Positions 47,142-54,317 of a stretch of DNA of 54,317 bases are shown one piece after another (within the stretch, counting starts at the first letter, position 1; every line of letters begins with the position of its first letter). Position numbers and translations under genes: made by a program. The notes under the pieces are model-generated. The model searched no databases. It worked only from the letters and a program-made list of their open reading frames with translations, and was not told the DNA's origin. Source of the DNA: Bombella pluederhausensis (lineage in GTDB: Bacteria > Pseudomonadota > Alphaproteobacteria > Acetobacterales > Acetobacteraceae); the NCBI RefSeq assembly GCF_026385525.1, contig NZ_JANIDY010000006.1:1-54317 (forward strand). Reading direction: 5' to 3'.

Positions 47142-47301
47142 TCAAACCTTCTCAATACGCCCTAGTATTTAAACACATCATAAAACCCATCTTCATGTTC
47201 TTTTATATTCCGTATACTTAAAAAAAGCAGTCATTATCCCTAAATTTTCTAACGAAACAAACTACCCCAATACACAAAAATGAACTACCCAATAGAATAA
47301 A
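47142..47301 (-). pseudogene. remnant of a third B-type immunity gene
   Basis: Aligns with the 3' end of the B-type genes: a segment reading GFYDVFKY in one frame and the stop after Ile-Glu-Lys-Val mirror NGLYDMFKY and IEKI of B1. Several frameshifts and stops. It keeps the B-A-B-A-B alternation of the array. Confidence 0.6.
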
Positions 47302-47373
47302 CAAATTTCTTTGAAAATTTATCTCCAAAGACAAAATTTTTTATATAATTTAAAATACTACAATCAATATTAA
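47302..47373. other. AT-rich spacer in the toxin region
   Basis: Very AT-rich; no gene, promoter or repeat could be supported. Together with 47063-47141 it separates the A2 gene from decayed cdiA material. Confidence 0.5.
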
Positions 47374-47925
47374 TCATTTTCTTTCTTTTAAAAGAAAATC
47401 CTCAAATGAGATGGGATTAATGCACATATTGTAGCATGAAATAAGGCCGTCTTTACCGAAACTACCATCCATCATTCTTAAAATAGCTACTCCAGTCATT
47501 CGCATCAAATTAAAATAAGACTTACCAAACGGACCTACAGTTGGCTGACCATAATCAATACTACCCTTCCTAGTTTTATTAACAAACCATTCTACACCAT
47601 CATTATTATTTAAGAGAACAAGAGAAATGTATGTTCCAACATTAATTACCATCCATTTCCCAAATGAGTCCAACATAACACGATGACTACGCTCACAACT
47701 TTCTATCGCTCGGTCATAACACCAGCCACTCAATTCTTCCAATGAATCAAGGCTAAAGTCACCCGCCCACGTTTCATACCCCGGAAAAGAACGTACCCGC
47801 TCTCTCAATACGTTCATACGATCATCCAACGTGGATAAAAACCACTTCTGAAACGCAGTGATTTCCCTGCGCCCCAGTGCCTCAAATTCAGCTGCGTTCG
47901 GCACATAAGAGTAGGAATATTCCAT
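47374..47925 (-). CDS. A-type candidate immunity protein, copy A2
   Basis: A 183-residue protein, close paralogue of the one at 48597-49151. The N-terminal 45 residues (EYSYSYVPN then FQKWFLSTLDDRMNVLRERV) are shared with B-type genes; the C-terminal half diverges (SLEELSGWCYD, LVLLNNN, SIDYGQPTVGPF). No family I can name. ATG 47925 follows a GGGGAT site; a GTG lies directly upstream. Part of a distal copy of a duplicated B-A unit. Cytosolic, probably neutralises CdiA toxins of relatives. Confidence 0.6.
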   Translation of the reverse strand: MEYSYSYVPNAAEFEALGRREITAFQKWFLSTLDDRMNVLRERVRSFPGYETWAGDFSLDSLEELSGWCYDRAIESCERSHRVMLDSFGKWMVINVGTYISLVLLNNNDGVEWFVNKTRKGSIDYGQPTVGPFGKSYFNLMRMTGVAILRMMDGSFGKDGLISCYNMCINPISFEDFLLKERK

Positions 47926-47937
47926 CACTGATCCCCG

Positions 47938-47954
47938 TTAACCAATATGGTTAA
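47938..47954 (-). promoter_or_regulatory. palindrome TTAACCA-ATA-TGGTTAA before the A2 gene
   Basis: Perfect 7-bp inverted repeat with 3-base centre, 13 bases before the A2 ATG, preceded (on the minus strand) by a T run. An identical element precedes A1 at 49164-49180. Could be an operator or mRNA hairpin. Confidence 0.5.
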
Positions 47955-48001
47955 AAAAAAATCTATCTTATTCTAGAAGAAAAATATAAACTGTCCCCTT
48001 G

Positions 48002-48007
48002 ATTATA
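48002..48007 (-). promoter_or_regulatory. candidate -10 box of the A2 gene
   Basis: TATAAT on the minus strand, about 80 bases before A2, with only a weak -35. The same box occurs at 49227-49232 before A1. An internal promoter would let A genes be made without the toxin transcript. Confidence 0.3.
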
Positions 48008-48026
48008 CTGATTACCATCAACAGCC

Positions 48027-48556
48027 TTAAATTTTCTCGATACGCTCCTCCCAGTATTTAAACATATCGTAAAGTCCATTCTCATCCCTGTCTCCATCGA
48101 TCATTTTTCCAAAAAGAACCGTCGTTACCCTTAAAGTTTCTAGCGGAACATGCTTGCCAAAATACGCAATAGTAGGCTGCCCATAGCTAATATAACTTTT
48201 TTTGTAAGATTAAACTCCCATCTCAAACGCTTATAATTATGCAAAAAAACAAGAGCAAAATAAACAGATGTATTTACAACAATCTTCCTAAATAAGTTAG
48301 TGATCTTTTCATTTTCATCATACAATTCCTCCCGAGAAGACTGGGCATACAACCAGCGTCCCAGCTCCTTCAGAGAGGACACACTGTAATCCGCTTTCCA
48401 CCCCTCAAACCCTTTACAGGACTGCACATAGCCTTCAAAAACTTCCGTCCGGTCATCCAGAGTGGATAAAAACCACTCCCTGAACGCCTTCATTACCTTC
48501 GGCCCCGCTTGTACAAATTCGTCACAATCTGGAATATAGTCATACGAATACTGCAT
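48027..48556 (-). pseudogene. B-type candidate immunity gene, copy B2, frameshifted in a T tract
   Basis: Paralogue of B1. The T tract has seven T (48197-48203) where B1 has eight (49422-49429), which shifts the frame after NLTKK; the shifted frame stops at 48140 after 138 residues. The rest of the gene down to TAA 48027-48029 is intact in the other frame. GGGAAG precedes the ATG. Could be a dead copy or a slippage-controlled one. Confidence 0.8.
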
Positions 48557-48596
48557 ATCTTCCCACTACCACCAAGCAGCATCAATTATTATCTAT

Positions 48597-49151
48597 TTAC
48601 TCCAAATCAGCACCCTTGAATGGTACGGGATTAATACACATATCGTAGCATAAAATAAGTCCATCTCTACCATACCTACCATCCATCATCCTTAAAATAG
48701 CCACCCCAGTCATTCGCATTAAATTACGATATATTTCACCAAACGCCCCCTCAAATGGCCCTACAGTCGGTTGCCCATAATCAATACTGCTCTTTCTGGT
48801 TTTATCAAAAAACCATTTTACACCATCATTATTATGCAAGAGCACAAGAGAAATATATGTCCCAACATTAATCTCCATCCAAACCCCAAATGAGTCCAGA
48901 ACAACACGATGACTGTGCTTAAAACTCTCTATAGCTCGATCACAACACCAACCACTCAACTCCTCTAATGAATCAAGGCTAAAATCACCTGCCCACGTTT
49001 CATACACCGGAAAAGAACGTACCCGCTCTCTCAATACGTTCATACGATCATCCAGAGTGGATAAAAACCACTTCTGAAACGCAGTGATTTCCCTGCGCCC
49101 CAGTGCCCCAAATTCATCTGCGTTCGGCACATAAGAGTAGGAATATTCCAT
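48597..49151 (-). CDS. A-type candidate immunity protein, copy A1
   Basis: A 184-residue protein of the same family as A2 (EYSYSYVPN; FQKWFLSTLDDRMNVLRERV; SIDYGQPTVGPF). It differs from A2 by scattered substitutions and a small insertion after the YGQP motif (GPFEGAFGEIYRNLMR). ATG 49151 with GGGGAT upstream. It lies between B1 and B2psi. Function inferred from position next to CdiA. Confidence 0.62.
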   Translation of the reverse strand: MEYSYSYVPNADEFGALGRREITAFQKWFLSTLDDRMNVLRERVRSFPVYETWAGDFSLDSLEELSGWCCDRAIESFKHSHRVVLDSFGVWMEINVGTYISLVLLHNNDGVKWFFDKTRKSSIDYGQPTVGPFEGAFGEIYRNLMRMTGVAILRMMDGRYGRDGLILCYDMCINPVPFKGADLE

Positions 49152-49163
49152 CACTGATCCCCG

Positions 49164-49180
49164 TTAACCAATATGGTTAA
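49164..49180 (-). promoter_or_regulatory. palindrome TTAACCA-ATA-TGGTTAA before the A1 gene
   Basis: Same inverted repeat as at 47938-47954, 13 bases before the A1 ATG; retained by duplication. Confidence 0.5.
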
Positions 49181-49226
49181 AAAAAATCTATCTTATTCTA
49201 GAAGAAAAATATAAACTGTCCCCTTG

Positions 49227-49232
49227 ATTATA
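49227..49232 (-). promoter_or_regulatory. candidate -10 box of the A1 gene
   Basis: TATAAT on the minus strand just after the B1 stop; duplicate of the box at 48002-48007. Weak -35. Confidence 0.3.
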
Positions 49233-49242
49233 CTGATTACCA

Positions 49243-49782
49243 TCAACAGCCTTGAATTTTCTCGATATGTTCCTCCCAGTATTTGAACATGTCGTAAAGC
49301 CCATTCTCATTCTTTTTTCCTTTTCGCATCTTTACAAACAGAACCGTCGTTATCCCCAAAGTTTCCAGTGGAACATGCTTGCCAAAATACGCAATAGTGG
49401 GCTGCCCATAACTAATATAACTTTTTTTTGTAAGATTAAACTCCCATCTCAGACTTTTATAGTTATGCAAAAAAACAAGAGCAAAATAAACAGATGTATT
49501 TACAACAGTTTTTTCAAATAAAGGTGTAACATTGCCATCTTCATAATACAATCCATTCAGGGAAGACTGAACATACATCCAGCGTCCCAGCTCCTTCAGG
49601 GAGGACACACTGTAATCCGCTTTCCATCCCTCAAACCCTTCACAGGACCGCACATATCTCTCAAAAACTTCCGTCCGGTCATCCAGAGTGGATAAAAACC
49701 ACTCCCTGAACGCCTTCATCTCCTTCGTACCGGCCTGCTCAAATTCGCCACACAGTGGAATATAATCGTACGAATACTGCAT
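49243..49782 (-). CDS. B-type immunity protein B1, probable cognate CdiI
   Basis: A 179-residue protein whose ATG (49782, GAGGAG 6 bases upstream) lies 10 bases after the CdiA stop, the position of cdiI in contact-dependent inhibition loci. N-terminal MQYSYDYIP and FREWFLSTLDDRTEVFERYV are shared with A-type paralogues; SLKELGRWMYV and YISYGQPTIAYFGKHV follow. No named family recognised. It should bind and block the nuclease toxin in the cytosol. Contains an 8-T tract (49422-49429). Confidence 0.72.
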   Translation of the reverse strand: MQYSYDYIPLCGEFEQAGTKEMKAFREWFLSTLDDRTEVFERYVRSCEGFEGWKADYSVSSLKELGRWMYVQSSLNGLYYEDGNVTPLFEKTVVNTSVYFALVFLHNYKSLRWEFNLTKKSYISYGQPTIAYFGKHVPLETLGITTVLFVKMRKGKKNENGLYDMFKYWEEHIEKIQGC

Positions 49783-49792
49783 GTTCATCTCC

Positions 49793-52700
49793 TCAAAAAT
49801 CATGCCACACAACCTTGATACCAGCATCCTTCAGGCGTTGCAGCACAGAATTGGATGCACCTATCTTTCCAGTACGAGGACTCCTGTAGAAATGCCATGT
49901 CACGCTCTCGACCTGCTCTTCCTTCATCAGTTTCACATCCTTGGCAATCTGCGCTCGGAGGAAAGCACTCATCTTGGCCTTCCCCACCTTCACTTCATGA
50001 GCATCCCTTCCTACAGTAAAAAAATCTATTTTTCTAAGCTCGCCTTCTTTTGTCCACATATGTTTTTGTACAGTACCTTTCTCACCAAGATATTTTATGA
50101 GAAGATTCTCTCCCAATTGGCCTACATCATATGAGTTTCGGGCAACCTGACCTTCCTGCCCATACCATTTGGTATATTTGACAATGTTGGTCTTTTCATC
50201 AAATTCATACCCATCAGGACGTCTTATTCCACCCGGGATTACATCAAAACCCTCAGTAACATGGCTTACTTCTCTCTCGGCTTTCCCGGCATTCTCTGCT
50301 GTTCGACCCGCCTGCGCTACCTCATGCCCTTCCTGAAAAACCTTGGTGCCATCCCCCCCAAGGGTAGCTGCATCTTCCGCTGCATGAACTGCATGGACCG
50401 CCTGTTCCTCCCCCCGGGACATCATCACTACATGGGCGAGAGCAACCGCCGCCTTCTGGGCTTTAAACAAGCTCGTAATTTCCCCCCCAATGGGGATCAA
50501 ACCTGCCGCGTCCAGAGGCAACTCAGAATAGTGACCCGTAGCAGTATCCAGATATAATGAAGCCACAGATGTCACTTCATTAAGAATAGGCACCATGCCA
50601 ACCAGGCTAAGCCCCAGTGATGCTACGAGATAGGCAACACTTTCTCTTTTCCCTTTAACAACTGTATGTTCTTCTTTGGGATGACTCTGATCATTATACT
50701 GCTCGATCGCCGCCGCCGCTGCAGCGCCGGTCAGGGCATTGGTTGACGCACCACCCCTACCCGCAACCAGTCCACCGACAGCTCCACCAGCCGCCGCAGT
50801 AATGCCGCTGAACATGTTGGCAATGCTGTCATGCAGCGTGCCGTCACTATTCCCTGTCAGCCCCGTGGCTACAGCTTCAGCCAGCGGGCGGGTGGCCGCT
50901 GCCGTAACCTTCCCGGCAAGTGTGCCTACCCCAGCCGCAGCCGGATTGCCGCCTGTCAGAGCCGCAATACCCGCAGCGCCCCCAGCTTCCAGAATGTCAC
51001 GGGCCACTTCCCTTCTGGAAAACAGACCTCCAGCCTCCTCAGGAGGAAGCCCTGCCTCTGCTCGGGCCTTGTCATTCCTCTCCTGCACCTTCTGGAAGGC
51101 TGTACCGACAATCTCCCCAACCAGCTGTGTCCCCAGCTGGCTGGCCTGCATCTGGTTCTGAAGCTTCTGCGCATCAAACTTGTTAATCAGCGCTCCATTC
51201 GCATGGGCAACGTCACGGCTCAGATCACCAGAAATGCTGGTCGTGTTGATGGTGATATTGTCACTGACAGCAGAATGGCTGACTGTTCTCTCATTATGAT
51301 CACGACCACCGCCCAGCAGCGACATCGAGTTCGCTGCCATGCCCTGACCAACCTGCCCCAGCCAGCTATGGGCATCACCCTGTCCCGCTCCCCCAAAACT
51401 CCCCTGAAAACCGGCACTCTCAAGCTGCCAGCGTGATACATTCTCAAGATTCTGCGCCGTTAGGCTGCCCGTGTTGAAATGGTTCTTCTCCCGGGATGCC
51501 GTGCTGGAAATAACACCCGCCGTCAGGCTCGTATTGCCCGCGACATCAATCCCGATCCCCTGATCACCCGCATAAAGACCGGAAAGCGTCTTCCCGGTGG
51601 AGACAAAATGATCCTTCAGAACCTGATGCTGGAAACTCCCCCCGGCAGACGTGGCCGCCGGGTTGTTCAGCGGAACCGACAGGCTGCCACCGGCCGTACG
51701 GGTCACACTGTGATAGTCATAGCTGTTCTGCGGACTGGTGATCTCAAGCTGGGCCGCCTTCACATCAATCCGGGGAGCCGTGACCTCAGCCCCATGCAGC
51801 ACGGTGCTGCCACCAGAATGCAGCGTGATGCTGTTGCTGGCTGTCAGAGTCGTATCGGCGGCCGTGGACTGATGGCTCTCCTGCTTCCGGCTCTGATGAC
51901 TGCCTCCAGCCGTAATCCCGAAGCCTGTCTGCGGCCCGCCAAGCTCATATTTGACACCAATGGAAGCACTGGTCTGTTTCTGCGTCAGATAACTGTTCGC
52001 CCTGTCCCAACCAGCCTGAAGGCTGATATCCTTCCGGGCATCAAGGCTCATATCTTTGGCAGAGAGATGGGCAGCTATGGCACTGATTGACCCATCATCC
52101 GCCACATCCGGATGATCCCCACGGGCCACGATGGAAAGCCTGTTCCCCGCCGTGACACTGCTCCCCAGCACCGCGCTCTGGTCCTGTGCAGAATGGCTGA
52201 CCGTCTTCTTGAAGCCGAGACTTGCCTCAACCCCGATCAGCGGCATGTTCATGGCATCAAGGCTTTTGACACGGGCCAGATTGTCAGCACCCTGTGCCAG
52301 CATATAGCTGGCCTGACCGCCATTCATGAGGGTCACAAGGCTGCTGCCCTTGCCCTGCGCCTTGCTGGCAGCAAGAGCCGACTGTTCAACCTGCCCCACA
52401 ATAGAATCAGACGTCAAACCGGCAGAAATACCCGCAAAAAGCTGCTTCCTGTCCTGTGTCTGTTTCAGCGTCTGCTCAACGGCCTTGAAGGCAACGGAAG
52501 ACGCATCAAGGCTGATATCGTGCCCTGCACTCAGGTTCGACCCCGTAATGCTTGCCAGAGTCTGGGCATGCAGGGTCAAATCACCCTTGCCAGCACTTAC
52601 CGTGCTGGCCGTCCAGCTCACGCCATCGCTCGTATTCGTAATATGGGTCTTGCCGTACCCTATGGAGGTCCGGCTCCCTATGTGAAAGGAAAAGCCGCTT

Positions 52701-54317
52701 TTCTTCTTCTCATAATAAGAAGCATCCGTATTACGGAGAGCATCAATACTCAGCGAGCCGCCAGCCGTCAGTGTCGTGTTCTGTCCACCATTGACAGTTC
52801 CCTTCACGGAAAGGTCACCGCCAGCGCTCATCAGGACATTATCATTAGCCCCGACAAGGCTGCCGATCTCTGTCGTGCTGTCATTACGGGTCGTAATGGT
52901 TTTCTTGCTCAGGAACCCCTTCTTGACGATGCGACTATAGCTATGGTCCTCATCCGTTACAGCTTTCAGGGCCAGATTACCCTTCGCCTGCAGGAAGGCA
53001 TCTTTCCCGGCCACCACGCCAGACCCCGCAAGGCTGATATCACCTCCCAGAGCGGCCAGCGTGACGTTCCCATCCCCCATGACGCTGGAGCCAGTATTAC
53101 GAACAAAGCTGCCTGTCTGCGTGAAATGACGCCTTGACACACCCCCAGCGCCACGAGCCGAAAGGGCATCCAGACTAATGCCCTGCCCCGCCACAAGCGT
53201 AGCATCCCCACCTGCCTTGAGTGATGCCCCCTTAAAGAGGATATCCTTGGCAGCATTCAGACGCGCATTACCGCTTGCCGTGATTGTTCCCTGCTGTCCA
53301 AGGTCCTGCTGTGTTCCCCCGACAATCCGGGTTGTCCTGAGCTGACTGTCATTCGCAATAGAGCCCGCAAGGCTGGCAAGTGTTACATCTCCCCCTGATA
53401 TGCTCCCGCCATCATTCACCAGATCGCCCTGACTGGCCACGAGGCTCAGAGAATTCCCGGCGGAAATCGCCCCGCTATTGCTGATGCTTCCTCCCTGCAA
53501 CGACAGCTCATTCCCTGCAGAAATGACTCCACCATTCGCAAGCTTGGCCTTACCCGGAGCCAGATACAGTTTTGGTACCAGAACCGTCTGACCATTCACG
53601 GACGCAGGAACATACCAGACGATATTATCCGTCAACTTGGACTGTTCATCAGGTGTCAGCGCTGCCCCAAAGGTCAGACCGAGCTGATCAGACTGCTGAG
53701 ACGCATTATCAAGCAGAGTCTGCATCTGCTGATTGGCTGTCTGATAGCTGCCACCAAGGAAGGTCTGCCCCGTGGCCGAGACGATCTGCTGCTGCACATA
53801 CTGCGTATCAAACCCGCTATCCCCAAGGAAACGGTAATCCCCCATGGAATGGCCCAGACGCCCCAGCAGGTAATCCGACCCGTAAAGCCCCGCAAATGTC
53901 GCATAACGTGGGTTGGTCTCCAGCAGATAATGTACCGATGGAGACGGATTGGGCACAAAGAGCGTTCCACCCGCCGGAATGGACGCTATGACCGTCTGAA
54001 GGCTGGTCGCCGGCACATGAAGCACGGCACTGCTCGGCATTTTCCCTGAAACAGGACCTGATGCGAACGTTGTTCTTCCAGGCGCCATAGATGGCGTAGA
54101 CGGGCTCGCAAACTGTCCTACCTTCTCTGTAGGAGCAGAGACGTTACCTGGTAACACTCCATTCGCTGTCGTGAGTGATGTGGAGGAGCCAGAGAGCTGT
54201 CCTGTTTCATTCCTCTGATGCACAGACCCTACTGACAGGGAACTCTTATCCCCCGTTGTAGGAATAGGAGCACTACCTGCCAGTGTCTCACCAGACGCCA
54301 TGAATGGCGTGGACTGA
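49793..54317 (-). CDS. cdiA: CdiA-type contact-dependent toxin, partial at the window edge
   Basis: At least 1500 codons; the frame is still open at 54317, so the signal peptide, TPS domain and FHA repeats lie beyond the window. Visible order: VHYLLETNPRYATFAG and FLGDSGFDTQYVQQQI (CdiA middle region), LTDNIVWYVP and LVPKLYLAPGK, then hemagglutinin-type beta-helix repeats (ISAGNELSLQGGSISNSG and similar), the FHA-2-like part with NITINTTSISGDLSRDV, a pretoxin region (QLVGE onward, no VENN motif) and a C-terminal toxin. The toxin has PD-(D/E)XK features: RKIDFF, then HEVKVGK, then AQIAKDVKLMKEE about 75-45 residues from the end. B1 follows in the same operon. The cdiB transporter gene is not in the window. 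Confidence 0.9.
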   Translation of the reverse strand, partial: QSTPFMASGETLAGSAPIPTTGDKSSLSVGSVHQRNETGQLSGSSTSLTTANGVLPGNVSAPTEKVGQFASPSTPSMAPGRTTFASGPVSGKMPSSAVLHVPATSLQTVIASIPAGGTLFVPNPSPSVHYLLETNPRYATFAGLYGSDYLLGRLGHSMGDYRFLGDSGFDTQYVQQQIVSATGQTFLGGSYQTANQQMQTLLDNASQQSDQLGLTFGAALTPDEQSKLTDNIVWYVPASVNGQTVLVPKLYLAPGKAKLANGGVISAGNELSLQGGSISNSGAISAGNSLSLVASQGDLVNDGGSISGGDVTLASLAGSIANDSQLRTTRIVGGTQQDLGQQGTITASGNARLNAAKDILFKGASLKAGGDATLVAGQGISLDALSARGAGGVSRRHFTQTGSFVRNTGSSVMGDGNVTLAALGGDISLAGSGVVAGKDAFLQAKGNLALKAVTDEDHSYSRIVKKGFLSKKTITTRNDSTTEIGSLVGANDNVLMSAGGDLSVKGTVNGGQNTTLTAGGSLSIDALRNTDASYYEKKKSGFSFHIGSRTSIGYGKTHITNTSDGVSWTASTVSAGKGDLTLHAQTLASITGSNLSAGHDISLDASSVAFKAVEQTLKQTQDRKQLFAGISAGLTSDSIVGQVEQSALAASKAQGKGSSLVTLMNGGQASYMLAQGADNLARVKSLDAMNMPLIGVEASLGFKKTVSHSAQDQSAVLGSSVTAGNRLSIVARGDHPDVADDGSISAIAAHLSAKDMSLDARKDISLQAGWDRANSYLTQKQTSASIGVKYELGGPQTGFGITAGGSHQSRKQESHQSTAADTTLTASNSITLHSGGSTVLHGAEVTAPRIDVKAAQLEITSPQNSYDYHSVTRTAGGSLSVPLNNPAATSAGGSFQHQVLKDHFVSTGKTLSGLYAGDQGIGIDVAGNTSLTAGVISSTASREKNHFNTGSLTAQNLENVSRWQLESAGFQGSFGGAGQGDAHSWLGQVGQGMAANSMSLLGGGRDHNERTVSHSAVSDNITINTTSISGDLSRDVAHANGALINKFDAQKLQNQMQASQLGTQLVGEIVGTAFQKVQERNDKARAEAGLPPEEAGGLFSRREVARDILEAGGAAGIAALTGGNPAAAGVGTLAGKVTAAATRPLAEAVATGLTGNSDGTLHDSIANMFSGITAAAGGAVGGLVAGRGGASTNALTGAAAAAAIEQYNDQSHPKEEHTVVKGKRESVAYLVASLGLSLVGMVPILNEVTSVASLYLDTATGHYSELPLDAAGLIPIGGEITSLFKAQKAAVALAHVVMMSRGEEQAVHAVHAAEDAATLGGDGTKVFQEGHEVAQAGRTAENAGKAEREVSHVTEGFDVIPGGIRRPDGYEFDEKTNIVKYTKWYGQEGQVARNSYDVGQLGENLLIKYLGEKGTVQKHMWTKEGELRKIDFFTVGRDAHEVKVGKAKMSAFLRAQIAKDVKLMKEEQVESVTWHFYRSPRTGKIGASNSVLQRLKDAGIKVVWHDF
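51113..51469 (-). repeat. near-identical 357-bp block shared with the orphan toxin gene (copy 2)
   Basis: Partner of 46170-46526, same orientation, about 4.9 kb apart. Recombination between the two would delete the intervening toxin and A/B array and give CdiA the other toxin. Confidence 0.8.

Noticed and set aside
43991-54317. Prophage or insertion sequence as source of the toxin region
   Set aside because: No integrase, transposase, phage structural gene or terminal inverted repeats are visible.

Overview
The window looks like chromosomal DNA of an acetic acid bacterium (Acetobacteraceae, Alphaproteobacteria). The evidence is a GC-rich housekeeping backbone, a full-length membrane-bound PQQ glucose dehydrogenase, the alphaproteobacterial xseB-ispA-dxs-tlyA operon, and a zapA-6S RNA-ygfA arrangement. 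The genus cannot be fixed from the sequence. There are no tRNA or rRNA genes, insertion sequences or CRISPR arrays in view.

Layout. 70-2409 (minus): coiled-coil protein, ZapA, 6S RNA, 5-formyl-THF cyclo-ligase and a YmdB-type phosphoesterase. 2522-4649: a small unknown protein, a degenerate ThiE-like barrel and two lipoproteins. 4699-7582: an EF-P modification module (epmA, epmB, efp). 7585-11783: an inositol-monophosphatase-family enzyme, then an OmpA-like, MotA/TolQ-like and MotB-like trio that should form an envelope ion-driven complex. 11861-16432: lepA, a glycosyltransferase and a purine permease. 16620-20684: xseB, ispA, dxs, tlyA. 20748-24996: rlmN, argG, an FKBP lipoprotein and trpS. 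25052-30598 (minus): rpmI, rplT, pheS, pheT, lpxB. 30972-33959: gcd and a small Cys-repeat secreted protein. 34048-38002 (minus): SufE and two histidine kinases that both carry receiver domains. 38133-41709: a membrane protein, FtsE, FtsX, a YdcF-like protein and PlsC. 41931-43990: a DUF2125-like protein and an NrtR-like regulator.

43991 to the end is an accessory polymorphic-toxin (contact-dependent inhibition, CDI) region of different composition, all on the minus strand. A large CdiA-type protein, whose 5' end lies outside the window, ends in a PD-(D/E)XK-like nuclease toxin. It is followed by an alternating array of paralogous candidate immunity genes (B1-A1-B2psi-A2-B3 remnant) built by tandem duplication of about 1.2 kb; one copy is broken by a one-base slip in a T tract. 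Next come decayed CdiA fragments and an orphan CdiA C-terminus with a different toxin, a YeeF-like DNA/RNA non-specific endonuclease, followed by two candidate YezG/DUF600-like immunity genes. A nearly identical block of about 357 bp shared by the two CdiA genes could let the toxin cassettes be exchanged.

Regulation. Several genes (epmB, the ompA-like gene, lepA, rlmN) have a recognisable -35/-10 pair whose -10 box ends only 6-7 bases before the ATG and have little or no Shine-Dalgarno sequence, which suggests leaderless mRNAs. The most striking non-CDI observations are an XseB protein ending in an SSB-like acidic tip (DDEIPF), a MotA-like protein with four 33-residue repeats, and a kinase whose two receiver-like domains lack the phosphoacceptor aspartate.
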